From NCBI GenBank assembly GCA_001464055.1, contig LNET01000042.1, forward strand, positions 17,664 through 81,663: 64,000 nucleotides of DNA, in the 5' to 3' direction. The position numbers and the translations under genes were made by a program. Within the stretch, counting starts at the first letter, position 1; each line of letters begins with the position of its first letter. Below are positions 34,891 to 43,607 of this stretch, piece by piece. The notes beneath the pieces were generated by a model. It saw only the letters and a list, made by a program, of their open reading frames with translations. It did no database searches and was not told the origin of the DNA. Source of the stretch: Burkholderiales bacterium Ga0077543. Its GTDB lineage: Bacteria > Pseudomonadota > Gammaproteobacteria > Burkholderiales > Burkholderiaceae_C.

Positions 34891-36672
34891 CTAGCCCACC
34901 GCCCGCGCCTGCTTCTCGGCGTCCTGCAGCAGCCGCCACATCACCTTGCCCGACCCGCTCTTGGGCAGTTGATCGGCGAATTCCACGATGCGTGGCACCT
35001 TGTAGGCGGCCATGTGTTCGCGTGCCCAGTCGATGATGTCCTGCGGCCTGGCGCTGTCGCGCACTTCGGTGCGCAGCACCACCACGGCCTTCACGGTTTC
35101 GCCGCGGTAGTCGTCGCGGCTGGCGATCACGCAGGCCTCCTGCACCAGCGGGCACTTGAACAGCAGCAATTCCACCTCGCTGGGCCAGACCTTGTAGCCG
35201 CTGGCGTTGATCATGCGCTTCAGGCGGTCGGTGATGAAGAAGTAGCCCTCGTCGTCGCGCCGGCCCAGGTCGCCGGTGCGGAAGAAGGGCTTGCCGTCGA
35301 TGCTGACGAAGGCCGCGCGCGTGGCCTCGGGGTGGCGCCAGTAGCCCTTGAAGACCATCGGTCCGTGGGTGACGATTTCGCCGGTTTCGCCGTTCGGCAC
35401 TTCTGCCAGTGTGTCGGGGTCGATGACGCGGCTGTCGGTGCCGAACAGCGGGATGCCCAGGCATTGCAGCTTGGCCCGCTCTGGCGGGTTGGCGTGGCTG
35501 GGCGCGGCGGTTTCGGTCAGGCCGTAGCCTTCGGCGAAGGTCAGGCCGAATTCCGTCCGCAGGCGTTCTGCCACGGCCTGTGGCATGGCTGCACCGCCGC
35601 CCGACAGGTAGCGCAGGCTGGTCAGGTCGAAGCTCTTGTAGTTCGGGCTGCCGAACAGGTCGATGATCATCGTGGGAATGCAGGTCCAGTGCGTGACCTG
35701 GTGGCCCGAGATCAGGCGTCCGGCCAGTTCACGGTCCCAGCGCGGCATCAGCACCACGGTGCAGCCGTGGAACACCGGGGCCAGCACGCCGTAGAGCATG
35801 CCGGTGATGTGGAACATCGGCACCACGCCGAGTGACACGCTCTCGGCGCTGACCCAGCCCCAGAGCGCACCGCCGACGACGTTGGGCATCAGCGTGCGGT
35901 GGCTGTGGATGCAGCCCTTGGGCAGGCCGGTGGTGCCGCTGGTGTAGGGCAGCAGGGCCATGTCGTCGGGCTGGGCCTGGGGCGGCGGGGCCTGCAGTGC
36001 GGCGCCCAGCGCATCTTGCCAATGCACGGCGCCGCCGCTGACTTCGGGCAGCGGGTGTTCGGCCTGCAGCCAGGCCAGCACGGCCGGTGACGGCGCTTCG
36101 GCCGGGGCGATCTCGCCTTCGGGCAGGGCGTCGGCAAAGCGGGTGACGAGCACGCGCTTCAGGCGCTGGGCCGGCGGCAGCGCGGCATCGGCCTGGGCGA
36201 CGATGGCGGCCAGGTCGGCGGTGGTGACGACGACTTTCGTTTCGGGGTCGGTGATGTAGTGGCCGAACTCATCGGCGCGGTTCATCGGGTTCACCGGCAC
36301 GACCACCGCGTCGGCGCGCTGCACGGCATAGAAGGCCACCACGAACTGCGGGCAGTTCTGCATGAACAGCGCCACGCGGTCGCCGCGCTGCACGCCCTGG
36401 GCCTGCAGCCAGCCGGCCAGGACCTCGGCCTGGCGGTGCAGTTCACGGTAGCTGAGTTCACGCCCGAAGAACACGTAGGCAGCCTTGTGGGGATAGCGGC
36501 GTGCGGTAACTTCCAGGTTGAACCAGAGCGTGGTCTCGGGCACGACCAGGTCACGCGGCAGGCGTGCAGGCCAGGCGGCGGCATGGGGGCGGGTGTCGAT
36601 GGCGGCCAACGGCGGGCTCCGGGTTGCGGGTGGACAGCCTGTGGGTGTACCGGTTGCGGCCCGCCCCGTCAT
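34891..36672 (-). CDS. Long-chain-type acyl-CoA synthetase (AMP-forming)
   Basis: 593 residues. The ANL-superfamily motifs are all present: YTSGTTGLPKGCIHSH (P-loop, near 242), FAEGYGLTETAAPSH, FFRTGDLGRRDDEGYF, RMINASGYKVWPSEVE, and the catalytic lysine in PKSGSGKVMWR at the C-terminus. It activates a carboxylic acid, likely a fatty or aromatic acid, to its CoA thioester via an acyl-AMP. The first 25 residues are low-complexity and the true start could lie slightly downstream. It is divergent from the MFS gene, with 110 bases between, and unrelated to the VapBC module downstream. Confidence 0.9.
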   Translation of the reverse strand: MTGRAATGTPTGCPPATRSPPLAAIDTRPHAAAWPARLPRDLVVPETTLWFNLEVTARRYPHKAAYVFFGRELSYRELHRQAEVLAGWLQAQGVQRGDRVALFMQNCPQFVVAFYAVQRADAVVVPVNPMNRADEFGHYITDPETKVVVTTADLAAIVAQADAALPPAQRLKRVLVTRFADALPEGEIAPAEAPSPAVLAWLQAEHPLPEVSGGAVHWQDALGAALQAPPPQAQPDDMALLPYTSGTTGLPKGCIHSHRTLMPNVVGGALWGWVSAESVSLGVVPMFHITGMLYGVLAPVFHGCTVVLMPRWDRELAGRLISGHQVTHWTCIPTMIIDLFGSPNYKSFDLTSLRYLSGGGAAMPQAVAERLRTEFGLTFAEGYGLTETAAPSHANPPERAKLQCLGIPLFGTDSRVIDPDTLAEVPNGETGEIVTHGPMVFKGYWRHPEATRAAFVSIDGKPFFRTGDLGRRDDEGYFFITDRLKRMINASGYKVWPSEVELLLFKCPLVQEACVIASRDDYRGETVKAVVVLRTEVRDSARPQDIIDWAREHMAAYKVPRIVEFADQLPKSGSGKVMWRLLQDAEKQARAVG

Positions 36673-36782
36673 CCTGCCTTACCCGCAGGCGCCGTGACGC
36701 CTGGGCGACAGGCCCGGCCGACCCCAGGGGAGCCCGGCACGCCCCGGCGGCCGCCGGCAGATGCCAGCAGACAATCGCGCCG

Positions 36783-38063
36783 ATGTCCGATTCCCTGTTT
36801 GCCCAGCGCGCCTTCATGCTGCTGTGGTTTGCGCGCCTGGCCAGCACAGCAGCCAGCCAGATGCTGATGGTGGCAGTGGGCTGGCAGATGTACGACCTGA
36901 CCGGTTCGGCCTGGGACCTGGGCCTGGTGGGCCTGCTGCAGTTCGCACCGGCCCTGCTGCTGGCGCTGTGGGCCGGCCATGTGATCGACCGGCACCACCG
37001 CGCGCGCATCGTCGCGGCCTGCATGGCGGTGCAGGTGGGGGTGTCGGCGGTGTTGTGGTCGGCCAGCCAGGGGGCCTGGGCAGAACGTGAACTGCTGCTG
37101 TGGATTTCGCTGGTGCTGGGTGCCGTGCGCGCTTTCCAGATGCCGGCGCAGCAGGCGCTGACGCCCAGCCTGGTGCCGGCGGCGATGTTGCCGCGCGCGC
37201 TGGCCTTCAGTTCGGCCGGCATGCAGGGCGCCATCATCGCCGGGCCGGCCCTGGGCGGCTTCATCTACGTGGCCGGCGCTTCGGCCACCTATGCCGTGTG
37301 TGCGCTGCTGTTCCTGCTGGCCAGCGTGCTGGCGGCGCTGATCCGCTACACCCAGGCGCCGCGCAGCCAGGAACCTGCCAGCTGGGCCACGGTGCTGGCC
37401 GGGGTGCACTTCATCCGCCACAACAAGGTGATCCTGGGCGCGGTGTCGCTCGACCTGTTCGCGGTGCTGCTGGGCGGGGCCACGGCGCTGCTGCCGATCT
37501 TCGCCAAGGACATCCTGCAGGTGGGGCCCTGGGGCCTGGGCCTGCTGCGCGCCGCACCGGCCGTAGGGGCCCTGACCGTGTCTTTGCTGCTGGCGCGTTG
37601 GCCGGTGCGGCGGCGCACGGGCCATCTGCTGCTGGGCGCGGTGGCGGTGTTCGGGCTGGCAATGCTGGTGTTCGGCCTGTCGACCACGCTGTGGCTGTCG
37701 CTGGCGGCGCTGGCCGTCAGCGGCGCGGCCGACATGGTCAGCGTGGTGATCCGCTCGACCCTGGTGCAGCTGGAAACGCCCGACGAGATGCGCGGCCGCG
37801 TGAGCGCCGTGAACTCGGTGTTCATCGGGGCTTCGAACCAGCTGGGTGAATTCGAGTCGGGCGCCACCGCGGCCCTGCTGGGCCCGGTGGGCTCGGTGTT
37901 GCTGGGCGCTGTGGGCACTCTGCTGGTGGCCGGGCTGTGGCTGCGCCTGTTCCCGGCGCTGGCGCAGCGCGACGAACTGGTGCCGCAGCAGGCGCAGGCC
38001 GGCGTGACGACCGTCGCCCTGCCAGCCGGGCCGGGGCACGCGCCGCCGGGCCCGCCGCACTGA
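36783..38063 (+). CDS. MFS transporter (EntS/MFS_3-like exporter)
   Basis: 426 residues from the ATG at 36783; the tracked start overlaps the divergent ligase gene. MSDSLFAQRAFMLLWFARLA, then QMYDLTGSAWDLGLVGLLQF and WAGHVIDRHHRARIV (the loop 2-3 motif) match the enterobactin-exporter-like MFS_3 family. PAQQALTPSLVP and TPDEMRGRVSAVNSVF are also characteristic. Ten to twelve membrane helices are expected. The exported compound is unknown. It ends 22 bases before the convergent rsgA stop. Confidence 0.85.
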   Translation: MSDSLFAQRAFMLLWFARLASTAASQMLMVAVGWQMYDLTGSAWDLGLVGLLQFAPALLLALWAGHVIDRHHRARIVAACMAVQVGVSAVLWSASQGAWAERELLLWISLVLGAVRAFQMPAQQALTPSLVPAAMLPRALAFSSAGMQGAIIAGPALGGFIYVAGASATYAVCALLFLLASVLAALIRYTQAPRSQEPASWATVLAGVHFIRHNKVILGAVSLDLFAVLLGGATALLPIFAKDILQVGPWGLGLLRAAPAVGALTVSLLLARWPVRRRTGHLLLGAVAVFGLAMLVFGLSTTLWLSLAALAVSGAADMVSVVIRSTLVQLETPDEMRGRVSAVNSVFIGASNQLGEFESGATAALLGPVGSVLLGAVGTLLVAGLWLRLFPALAQRDELVPQQAQAGVTTVALPAGPGHAPPGPPH

Positions 38064-38085
38064 CGCCACGCGGCCAGCGCCGCCC

Positions 38086-39192
38086 TCAACCCCGCTTGGT
38101 ATGGTCGCGCGCCTTGGCCGCCTTGCTGCGCACCTTCCATTCCGACAACTGCGCCTTGCGCTCCAGCGCCGTGAGCGTGTCGCGCCGGGCCTCGCGCTGC
38201 AGCTTCTGGTAGTTGCGCAGGCGTTCGCCCGGCACGCCTTCGCGTACCGCGCAGCCGGGTTCGGCCTGGTGTCGGCAGTCGCGGAAGCGGCAGGCGCTGG
38301 CCAGTCGCTGCACGTCGTCGAACACGGCGTCCAGGGCTTCGGCGTCGCCGTCCAGCCGCAGGGTGCGCAGCCCGGGGGTGTCGATCAGGCAGGCGCCGCC
38401 GGGCAGCGGGTGCAGGGTGCGTGTGGTGGTGGTGTGGCGGCCGCGGCTGTCGCCGGCGCGGTTGGGCCCGGTCGACTGCGCCGCGTGGCCCAGCAGCGCG
38501 TTGGTCAGCGTGCTCTTGCCGGCACCGCTGCTGCCCAGCAGCACCAGGGTACTGGCCGGCAACAGCCAGGGCGCCAGCTGCTGCAGCGGTTCGTCGCCCA
38601 GCGCGTTCAGCGCCAGCGCTTGGCAGCCCGCAGGCAGCAACGCGCGCACCTGCTGCAGGCGCTGTGCGGTGTCGGTGCACAGGTCGGCCTTGCTCAGCAC
38701 CACCAGCGGCTGCACGCCGGCCATGCGCACCAGGGCCAGGTAACGATCCAGCCGGCGCAGGTTGAAGTCGTGGTCCAGGCCCATCACCAGCAGCGCGGTG
38801 TCGACGTTGCTGACGATGACGACACGTTCGACCTTGTCGCGGCCGTCGTGCAGGCGCCGCGCCAGCTGGTTCAGCGGCGGCACCCGCGCATGCACCCAGC
38901 ATTCGCCCAGGGCGTTGTGGCTGGCCAGCACCCAGTCGCCCACGGCGATGGCGTCGGCCTCGGCCTGGAGCCGCTGCAGCAAGGCCGGCAATGCCCGGGC
39001 GCGCTGCGTCTGCACGCCGTCGTGCAGCTGCAGGCCTTCGCGTTGCACCTCGCACACGCGCAGCAGCAGCGGGGCGACGCCGGGGACTTCGGGAAGATTC
39101 AGTGAATTCACCAGGGCAGCAGCCTGGTGGGCGATGGCGGGCACGAGCCCGATGGCGGCCAGCCGCGGCTGGGCCAGGAAGGAAAGTTCCAA
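38086..39192 (-). CDS. rsgA: Ribosome small-subunit GTPase A (RsgA-type)
   Basis: 368 residues starting at TTG 39192; no in-frame ATG precedes the conserved region, and GGAG lies ten bases upstream. Domains in order: N-terminal OB-fold (AIAVGDWVLASHNALGECWV), circularly permuted GTPase with G4 VLSKADL before G1 GSSGAGKSTL (about 221) and G3 IDTPGLRTL, then the zinc domain (ACRFRDCRHQAEPGC). RsgA assists late 30S subunit maturation. This paralogue carries a longer C-terminal basic tail (KVRSKAAKARDHTKRG). Confidence 0.9.
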   Translation of the reverse strand: MELSFLAQPRLAAIGLVPAIAHQAAALVNSLNLPEVPGVAPLLLRVCEVQREGLQLHDGVQTQRARALPALLQRLQAEADAIAVGDWVLASHNALGECWVHARVPPLNQLARRLHDGRDKVERVVIVSNVDTALLVMGLDHDFNLRRLDRYLALVRMAGVQPLVVLSKADLCTDTAQRLQQVRALLPAGCQALALNALGDEPLQQLAPWLLPASTLVLLGSSGAGKSTLTNALLGHAAQSTGPNRAGDSRGRHTTTTRTLHPLPGGACLIDTPGLRTLRLDGDAEALDAVFDDVQRLASACRFRDCRHQAEPGCAVREGVPGERLRNYQKLQREARRDTLTALERKAQLSEWKVRSKAAKARDHTKRG

Positions 39193-39221
39193 GATGGGAA
39201 GGCTCCGTACAAGACATATGG

Positions 39222-39251
39222 CGGGCCCTGCGGCACAGCCGGCAGGGCCCG
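39222..39251 (-). promoter_or_regulatory. Strong hairpin between the 22-codon ORF and rsgA
   Basis: CGGGCCCTGC and GCAGGGCCCG form a perfect 10-bp stem with a 10-base loop, 30 bases upstream of the rsgA start and 65 bases after the 22-codon ORF. No T-tract follows on either strand. It could be an attenuator-like or translation-controlling structure in the rsgA leader. Confidence 0.45.
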
Positions 39252-39315
39252 AAAGCGGGGGCTTGTATGTCGGCCGCGGCGTCAGGCGCAGCGGCGGTTC
39301 GGTGGCCGGGGTGGC

Positions 39316-39384
39316 CTAGCGCACGCTGGAAGCGCGCAGCGGCTGGTGGCAGGCCGACAGGGGGGCGGTGGTGCGGGCATCCAT
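39316..39384 (-). CDS. 22-residue ORF with strong ribosome-binding site
   Basis: The ATG at 39384 is preceded by AGGAGG five bases upstream, the best Shine-Dalgarno seen in the window. The product, MDARTTAPLSACHQPLRASS plus VR, has no recognisable family. It lies on the rsgA strand, 123 bases upstream of rsgA, with a strong hairpin between. A leader peptide or small protein is possible; coding status is unproven. Confidence 0.4.
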   Translation of the reverse strand: MDARTTAPLSACHQPLRASSVR

Positions 39385-39513
39385 GGCGGCCTCCTGCGTG
39401 TTGGGCTTGGGTTCGGCCGGCAAAGACACCAGCAGACACCACGAACTGTGCGCCCGGCACTGCGTCGCCGTCAACCCTTCCGATGGATGACGAGCCGATA
39501 TGCTCGGCGCGAG

Positions 39514-40206
39514 ATGAGCAACCCGCCCAGCCCGTGCCCCGCCCCACATGCCCACCGCGCCCAGCTCGCCGACCCCGCCGGCGTGGGCCCGTGGCTGCTG
39601 CATGTCGACGAGCACCTCATCGTCGTCGACAAGCCGGCCGGACTGCTGGCCGTGCCCGGCAAGGGCGAAGCCGGCCGCAACAACCTGGCCACGCGGGTGC
39701 AGGCCTTGCATGCCGACGCCCGGGTCGTGCACCGACTGGACCAGGCCACCAGCGGGCTGATGGTGTTTGCACGCGGCCTGGCCGCGCAGCGGGCGCTGGG
39801 CCGGGCCTTCGAGCAGCGCCAGGTCGGGAAGGTCTACGAGGCCGTGGTCGAAGGCCTGCCGCAGCCCAGCCAGGGCGAGATCGACGCGCCGCTGGCCGCC
39901 GACTGGCCGCAACGCCCGAAGCAGAAGGTCGACGCCGAAGCCGGCCGCCCTGCCCTGACCCGCTGGCAGCGGCTGGACGGGCCTGCGCCCCCGGGCTGCA
40001 CACGCCTGCGCCTGCAGCCCGTGACCGGACGCACCCACCAGCTGCGCGTGCACCTGGCCCATGTCGGCCACCCCATCTGCGGCGACACGCTCTACGCGCC
40101 GGCGCCGCAGCGCGGCAGCCGCTTGCTGCTGCACAGCTGCGAGCTCTCGTTCCGGCACCCGGCCGACGAGCGCCCCTTGATCTGGCGCAGCCCTGCGCCG
40201 TTCTAG
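39514..40206 (+). CDS. RluA-family RNA pseudouridine synthase
   Basis: 230 residues from the ATG at 39514, preceded closely by a TATGCT element. The catalytic motif HRLDQATSGLMVFARG carries the conserved aspartate; KVYEAVVEG, the TxLRLQPxTGRTHQLRVHL segment and GDTLYAP follow in the family order. There is no S4 domain and the protein is short, as in the RluA/YqcB-like subgroup. It isomerises uridine in rRNA or tRNA; the exact site is not predictable. The stretch between it and rsgA (39193-39513) holds only the 22-codon ORF and a hairpin. Confidence 0.88.
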   Translation: MSNPPSPCPAPHAHRAQLADPAGVGPWLLHVDEHLIVVDKPAGLLAVPGKGEAGRNNLATRVQALHADARVVHRLDQATSGLMVFARGLAAQRALGRAFEQRQVGKVYEAVVEGLPQPSQGEIDAPLAADWPQRPKQKVDAEAGRPALTRWQRLDGPAPPGCTRLRLQPVTGRTHQLRVHLAHVGHPICGDTLYAPAPQRGSRLLLHSCELSFRHPADERPLIWRSPAPF

Positions 40207-40277
40207 GCAGCGTTGCGGCTCAGGGTCTTTGTTCTGGCGCAACCCGGCACGCGCGCCCTGTGCCTATGCTGCAAACT

Positions 40278-41024
40278 ATGCGAATGCACCTGACCATCCT
40301 CACCGGCGCTTCACGCGGCCTGGGCGCCGCCATGGCGGAACAATTGCTGAAAAGCGGCCACCGCCTGCTCACGCTGTCGCGCCGCACCGCCGACCTGTGG
40401 GTGGTGCAAGGCAGTGACCTGGACCAGTGGGCCGTGGACCTGGTCGACGCCAGCCCCGTGGCGGCCCGACTCGAAGCCTGGCTGCAGCACGAATTCACGC
40501 GGGGGCCGACCTCGGTCACCCTCATCAACAACGCCGCGGCACTGAGCCCGCCGGCGGCGCTGCAGGGCAGCAGCAGCGAAGACCTGGTGCGCGCCTTGCG
40601 CGTGGGCCTGGAAGCGCCGACGCTGCTGACGGCTGCCTTCCTGCGGGCCACCGCGGCCTGGACCGTGCCGCGCCGGGTGCTGATGATCTCGTCGGGCCTG
40701 GGACGCCGTGCCATGGCCGGAAGCGCCAGCTACTGCGCGGTGAAAGCCGGCATGGACCATCTGGCGCGAGCCATTGCACTGGAACAGGCCGGGCTGGCCA
40801 ACCCGGCGCGGGTGGTCTCGCTCGCCCCCGGCGTCATCGACACCGACATGCAGGTGCAGTTGCGCAGCGCCGATCCGCAGGCCTTCCCGGAGCAGGCGCG
40901 CTTCGCCGCGCTGAAGAGCGGCGGCATGCTCGACTCGCCCGAAGACGCCGCCACGAAGGTACTGGCCTACCTGGCCCGGCCCGACTTCGGCAGCAACCCG
41001 ATCGGCGACGTGCGCGACGCCTGA
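40278..41024 (+). CDS. Short-chain dehydrogenase/reductase (SDR)
   Basis: 248 residues; three in-frame ATGs lie at 40266, 40278 and 40284 with no decisive Shine-Dalgarno. The Rossmann motif is LTILTGASRGLGAAMAEQLL, followed by LINNAAAL (NNA motif), the catalytic serine in RVLMISSGLG and the YxxxK pair in SYCAVKAGMDHLA; PGVIDTDMQ completes the classical SDR set. The fold and length resemble the benzil-reductase/sepiapterin-reductase-like group, but the substrate is unknown. The preferred cofactor is probably NADPH, given the arginine in GASRG. Confidence 0.85.
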   Translation: MRMHLTILTGASRGLGAAMAEQLLKSGHRLLTLSRRTADLWVVQGSDLDQWAVDLVDASPVAARLEAWLQHEFTRGPTSVTLINNAAALSPPAALQGSSSEDLVRALRVGLEAPTLLTAAFLRATAAWTVPRRVLMISSGLGRRAMAGSASYCAVKAGMDHLARAIALEQAGLANPARVVSLAPGVIDTDMQVQLRSADPQAFPEQARFAALKSGGMLDSPEDAATKVLAYLARPDFGSNPIGDVRDA

Positions 41025-41066
41025 ACTGCGGCGCGCCCGAGGCCCGGGCCCGGGCGCGCGCTGCGG

Positions 41067-42572
41067 TCAGCCCGTGATCCAGGCCGCCAGGTCGTTCTTC
41101 AGCTGCTTCAGATCGGCCTGCCGCGTGTACATCATGTGGCCGGCGTCGTAATAGCGGTGGGTCACGCGCTGCAGCACCTCGGCCGGGGCGTTCAGCTGGG
41201 CCAGCGACCAGTCGCTGGCGCTGTAGGGCGTACCCAGGTCGTAGCGACCGCTGGCCGCCAGCACCTTCAGGTGCGGGCTGCGGCGCAACGCACGGGCCAG
41301 CTCGGGGGTGGTCGAGGTGAAGCCGGCGCGCGAGCTGTCGCCACGGTTCCAGTTCCAGGCGCGGTTCACCTCGAACGACAGCACGTTGTAGCGGTGCTGC
41401 AGGTCCAGCCCCAGCGTGCCGCGGAAGTAGGCCAGCGCTGCCATCGTGTAGGGGCCGGCGATGGCCTCGATGCCGGGGTCGAACTCCATCTCGCCCAGGC
41501 GCTGCGCCGCGGCCGGGCCGGTGGCGCGTGCGTCGAGCCGGCCGGTGACACGGCCACGCGCGCGCAGCGCTTCGGTGAAGTAGCAACGGTCGCTGATGCG
41601 CAGGTTCTGTTCCTCGACCAGGCTGCGCGGCAGACCGGTCAGCTCGGCGACGCGGCGCGCCGTGGCACTGCGCTTCTTCTCGGACAGCCGCGTGCCGGCC
41701 TGCAGCGCCGCGATGAAGTCGTCCTGCACGAAGGCTTCGGCAGCGGCGCGTGCGGCCTCGGACGACGCCGCCTGCGGGCCCTGCAGCAGGCCGTGGTACT
41801 GCGAGACATTGGCGAAGGCCGGCAGGAACAGGCTGTAGGGCAGGTCGTTCGCCGGCGCGAAGACCAGGCTCTGCAGATCCATCGCGCAGGACACCAGCAC
41901 CACGCCGCTGAGCACCGCGCCCAGGTCCAGCATCTTCTCGGCCAGTGCCGCACCGCGCGTGGTGCCGTAGCTCTCGCCGGCCAGGTACAGCGGCGAGCCC
42001 CAGCGCTGGTGGCGCGTGAGCCAGGCGCGCATGACCTCGGCCAGGGCCTCGACGTCGCCGTCCACCGACAGCATCTGCTTGCGCGCCGCTTCGCTGGCGG
42101 TAACCGACCAGCCGGTGTGCGGCGGGTCGATGAAGACCAGGTCGAAGTGTTCGAACCAGCTGTGCGGGTTGTCTTCCACGGCATAGGGCGGCGGGCCCAT
42201 GCTGCCGTCGTCGGGCACGACCACCCGCTTGGGACCCAAAGCCCCGAACTGCAGCCAGATCGATGCCGAGCCCGGCCCGCCGTTGAAGGCGAAGCACAGC
42301 GGGCGCTTCGTGGCTTCGGCGCCCTTGAGCAGGTAGGCGGTGGCCATCACGGCGGCTTCGGGCTCGGCAGAAGCACCGGCCAGGCCAGCAGCCATCACGG
42401 GAACGAATTCGGCCTGGACTTCATAGTCCATCGCCTGGCCGCCGAGCGTGATGCTCTGCTGCAAAGCCTGGGCCGCCGGGCGCGCCAGCAGTTGCGCAAC
42501 GAGTTCCTTCATGCGCTTCGCTGCTTCGGCATCGGCTGACGAGGGCGGGGTGGGTGTGGCGTTGTCGGCCAT
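41067..42572 (-). CDS. Serine carboxypeptidase-like protein (peptidase family S10)
   Basis: 501 residues from the ATG at 42572; the tracked 42671 start overlaps the ammonia-lyase stop region without support. The oxyanion segment CFAFNGGPGSASIWLQFGAL, nucleophile YLAGESYGTTRG (about 199), aspartate SGRYDLGTPY (about 444) and histidine DAGHMMYTRQADL (about 478) give the complete S10 triad. It lacks a signal peptide, as seen in many bacterial S10 homologues. It removes C-terminal residues in the family; the physiological role is unclear. It lies 28 bases downstream of the ammonia-lyase gene. Confidence 0.88.
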   Translation of the reverse strand: MADNATPTPPSSADAEAAKRMKELVAQLLARPAAQALQQSITLGGQAMDYEVQAEFVPVMAAGLAGASAEPEAAVMATAYLLKGAEATKRPLCFAFNGGPGSASIWLQFGALGPKRVVVPDDGSMGPPPYAVEDNPHSWFEHFDLVFIDPPHTGWSVTASEAARKQMLSVDGDVEALAEVMRAWLTRHQRWGSPLYLAGESYGTTRGAALAEKMLDLGAVLSGVVLVSCAMDLQSLVFAPANDLPYSLFLPAFANVSQYHGLLQGPQAASSEAARAAAEAFVQDDFIAALQAGTRLSEKKRSATARRVAELTGLPRSLVEEQNLRISDRCYFTEALRARGRVTGRLDARATGPAAAQRLGEMEFDPGIEAIAGPYTMAALAYFRGTLGLDLQHRYNVLSFEVNRAWNWNRGDSSRAGFTSTTPELARALRRSPHLKVLAASGRYDLGTPYSASDWSLAQLNAPAEVLQRVTHRYYDAGHMMYTRQADLKQLKNDLAAWITG

Positions 42573-42600
42573 GGGGATGCAGGTCCTTGTGGAAGTGGGT

Positions 42601-43605
42601 TCAGGCAACGCCGTCGGCCAGCAGGGCCGCGTAGCGCGTGATGTCGACATTGCCGCCGCTGATGATGACACCCACGCGCTGCCCGGGGGCCTGCACCACC
42701 CCGGCCAGCAGCGCGGCCAGGCCCAGGCCGCCGGTGGGTTCGACGACCTGCTTCATGCGTTCGGCAGCAAAGCGCATGGCCTGCACGAGTTGCGCGTCGC
42801 TCACCGTGACGATGCGCTCGACCAGGCGCTGGATGACGGGGAAGGTGAGCACGCCGCTGTGCTGCGTCTGAGCACCGTCGGCAATGGTCCTGGGCGTGTC
42901 GATGTGGACGATGCGGCCCAGCGCCAGGCTCTGCTGGGTGTCGTTGCCGGCTTCGGGTTCGACGCCGATCACGCGGATGCCCGGGTTCAGGTGATGCGCG
43001 ACCACCGCGCAGCCCGAGATCAGCCCGCCACCGCCCACGCACACCAGCAGCAGGTCCAGCGGGCCACCGGCCGCGGTCTGCTCCAGCAGTTCCAGCGCGG
43101 CGGTGCCCTGCCCGGCCATCACGTGCGGGTGGTCGTAGGGCGGAATCAGCGTCATGCCGCGTTCGCGGGCGATGCGCTGGCCGATGGCTTCGCGGTCTTC
43201 GCTGTAGCGGTCGTACAGCAGCACTTCGCTTGCGGACTGGCCCTGCTGGTAGCCGCGCGTGGCGGCCAGCTTGGCGGCCGGCGAATCCTGCGGCATGACG
43301 ATGACCGAGGGCATGCCCAGCAGGCGCGCCGACAGGGCGATGGCCTGCGCATGGTTGCCCGAGGAATAGGCGATGACACCGGCCTGCCGCTGCGCTGGCG
43401 TGAACTGCAGCAGCGCGTTGCAGGCGCCGCGGAACTTGAAGGCTCCCATGCGCTGCAGGTTCTCGCACTTCAGGAACACATGTGCGCCGGTCAGCGCGTC
43501 CAGCGTGGACGATGTCAGCACCGGGGTGCGATGGGCATGGCCTTGCAGGCGGGCCGCGGCAGCAGCCACGTCGTCGTGGCCGATGGCAAGAGGCTGGTGG
43601 CTCAT
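42601..43605 (-). CDS. PLP-dependent threonine/3-hydroxyaspartate ammonia-lyase family protein
   Basis: 334 residues from the ATG at 43605. Fold type II landmarks: the PLP lysine in RMGAFKFRGACNAL (about 57), SSGNHAQAIALSARLLG, the phosphate-binding VCVGGGGLISGCAVV, and EPEAGNDTQQSL. The length (no C-terminal ACT domain) and sequence fit the serine-racemase/threo-3-hydroxyaspartate dehydratase group rather than biosynthetic IlvA. It deaminates a beta-hydroxy amino acid. It starts two bases after the stop of a 2OG-dioxygenase gene, suggesting that the dioxygenase supplies its hydroxylated substrate (inference). Confidence 0.85.
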   Translation of the reverse strand: MSHQPLAIGHDDVAAAAARLQGHAHRTPVLTSSTLDALTGAHVFLKCENLQRMGAFKFRGACNALLQFTPAQRQAGVIAYSSGNHAQAIALSARLLGMPSVIVMPQDSPAAKLAATRGYQQGQSASEVLLYDRYSEDREAIGQRIARERGMTLIPPYDHPHVMAGQGTAALELLEQTAAGGPLDLLLVCVGGGGLISGCAVVAHHLNPGIRVIGVEPEAGNDTQQSLALGRIVHIDTPRTIADGAQTQHSGVLTFPVIQRLVERIVTVSDAQLVQAMRFAAERMKQVVEPTGGLGLAALLAGVVQAPGQRVGVIISGGNVDITRYAALLADGVA

Positions 43606-43607
43606 CG

